Source: Ziziphus jujuba (Eukaryota > Streptophyta > Magnoliopsida > Rosales > Rhamnaceae). Taken from it: 64,000 nt of DNA. The position numbers and the translations under genes are program-made. Position 1 is the first letter of the stretch. Every line of letters starts with the position of its first letter. The DNA lies in contig NC_083379.1 of the NCBI RefSeq assembly GCF_031755915.1, positions 16,353,501 through 16,417,500 of the forward strand. Reading direction: 5' to 3'. This document shows positions 62,701 through 64,000 of this stretch, in pieces. The notes beneath the pieces are model-generated. The model made no database searches and was not told the origin of the DNA. It saw only the letters and a list, made by a program, of their open reading frames with translations.

Positions 62701-64000
62701 AAAAAAAAAGATTATCTCCATACAAAAGTATATGTATATGTATACAAGCATATATGTGTTTTCTGTGAAAAAAATAATTTTTGTAAAAGGAAAATTGTGG
62801 ATTTATAATTTTGGTTTATATCAAAATGAGAAAATTTAGTAGTTTTGGTAAATTGATTGAAAACCCGATATTGGTTGATAAAAATTTTGGTGTTATGTAA
62901 TATTTATCCATTTTTACTATATAGATGCATTATACAATACTAGTGTTTTGTATTATATATTATTGATTAGTGTGCAGGTATTGTTTAATCATCCTACAGG
63001 AGCTAAAGACGAGAAGGTTGGTAAGTATTTTGCATAGTGAGTATTAATCACCCTCCCTTTAACTATAGGACAGCAAGTAGTTAGTAACGATTCTTTAGGA
63101 TGCCAAGGTGTTTGATTGTAGGTATCTTTTTTATCTCCTCATTATGGGGTGCTTGGAAAGCCAAGTTCTACTTAACACGACTTGCTTTATAATATGGTGC
63201 ATCATATTAATACCTGGTACATGTTTTAAAAATAAAATATTTTGAAAATATATTTTTATTTATTTAAATTATGATCCTAAAATTATTTAATTTCTATTTT
63301 ATAATTTATTAATATTATTGAATTTAACTTTATCATATCATATTATTTTATTTTATTTTATTTTATTGTAATTTTTATTTTTATTTTACCATAAACTTTG
63401 CAAGATTGATTTTGAATAATGTTTTGTTCTATTTTAATCTTGTCTAAATTTAAGTTTATTTTTTCTTAAATTTATAGTTATTTTATAATTATATTCATCA
63501 TTATTTTTATTTATTTATATTTTCTAGTTCACTATTTTTAATTTTTGGGAAATATAAAATTATGGATTTTTGTGCAAAATAATTTGAAAAGGAGACTCTT
63601 TCAAATTGAGTGAATTATTGAGAATTTTTAGAGAAAATTTTATTTAGAAATAAATTCTTAAATTTTTTTAATTTTAAATTCTTACCTTTCTAATTTCTTA
63701 AATTTATTTATTTATTTATTTTTTATGGATGCCACTTATTGGGATGATTAGCATTTTATTAGTATCTTTGTTTTTAAATTATTTTCCCTAGGTCCAAGTA
63801 ACTAGTAGATTTTTTATCGTTCGAACGCAAGCTTGTTTTTTTTTTCTTCTGTTGCTGTATTTGAAGTAGAATATCCTCCTTCTCATCTTTGTTATATTAT
63901 TATTATTATTACTTTTGCACTTATATTGCTTTTGTTATTAGCCTAAATTCTTAATATGCTCTGGTACTAAGCATTGGGTGTGGAATCTCCATAAATAATG
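62701..64000. other. AT-rich 3' half of LTR copy 5
   Basis: No gene. Low-complexity A/T sequence with recognisable LTR landmarks only at about 62510-62580, 63590-63640 and 63735-63830. Confidence 0.5.

Larger units (their letters stand above)
55009..64000 (+). mobile_element. Old LTR of the solo-LTR superfamily (copy 5), split by a gypsy element and running off the window
   Basis: 55009-55547 begins TATAACATCCC and follows the solo-LTR landmarks (TGACTTTTTAC, GAGTTCGTAAACTAATAGTATGC, GTACCACTACATAGTATTCCTCGATA). After the gypsy insertion it resumes at 61842 with GAGAGAAAGAGAG, then GGTAAGACCCCGATTTGCGATCCT (compare 5920), GAGGATCCAGAGTGACTC (compare 6105) and GGGATGATTAGCATTTTATTAG (compare 7177). 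The match continues to the window edge. It is the most diverged plus-strand copy. Confidence 0.7.

Noticed and set aside
1..64000. CRISPR arrays, bacterial operons, rRNA genes
   Set aside because: Nothing of the kind; all regular repeats are microsatellites, tandem duplications or transposon ends in plant DNA.

Overview
The window is plant nuclear DNA. It is AT-rich and intron-containing, carries long runs of nested transposable elements, and holds only two convincing host genes. The gene content (a Pcf11-type 3'-end-processing factor and a plastid-type tryptophan synthase beta protein) and the TE families (hAT, copia, gypsy with TGTAACACC termini, TRIMs, MITEs) fit a eudicot. I cannot name the species.

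Layout. 1-14416 is a four-level nest. A decayed Ty1/copia element has its 3' LTR (2051-2314 and about 14292-14416) split by hAT-A (2315-14283, target duplication CACACAAC/CACATAAC). hAT-A is split by hAT-B (3373-13832, target duplication CTCAAAAT). hAT-B holds two 2.9-kb solo LTRs in opposite orientations (4739-7636, duplication TATTA; 8225-11157, duplication TACAA). 14989-15405 is a probable MITE. 17088-24462 is the PCFS4-like gene: seven exons with canonical splice sites, but exon 4 is broken. 25685-26480 is one copy of a diverged duplication. 29282-32628 (minus) is a complete five-exon TSB-like gene. 33-39 kb is AT-rich DNA with a 140-bp inverted repeat, a tandem duplication and one small unknown ORF. 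39628-42434 holds two more LTR copies of the solo-LTR family, one carrying a complete TRIM (41036-42004). 42999-43203 and 49140-49301 are MITEs sitting in (TA)n runs. 43742-47701 is a 4-kb element with long terminal inverted repeats. 47750-53560 is the second copy of the duplication, split by hAT-C (47963-53027), which itself contains a second TRIM. 55009 to the window end is an old LTR of the solo-LTR family, split by a deletion-derivative gypsy element (55548-61841, duplication GAGAG).

The two host genes do not obviously work together: one acts in mRNA cleavage and polyadenylation in the nucleus, the other resembles the last enzyme of tryptophan synthesis in plastids. The most biologically interesting signal is in the TSB-like protein. 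It keeps the PLP lysine and the overall fold, but has alanine where TrpB has its catalytic glutamate, an altered phosphate-binding loop and a short deletion next to it, so it may not be an ordinary tryptophan synthase. I saw no operon, phage, CRISPR array, tRNA or rRNA gene.
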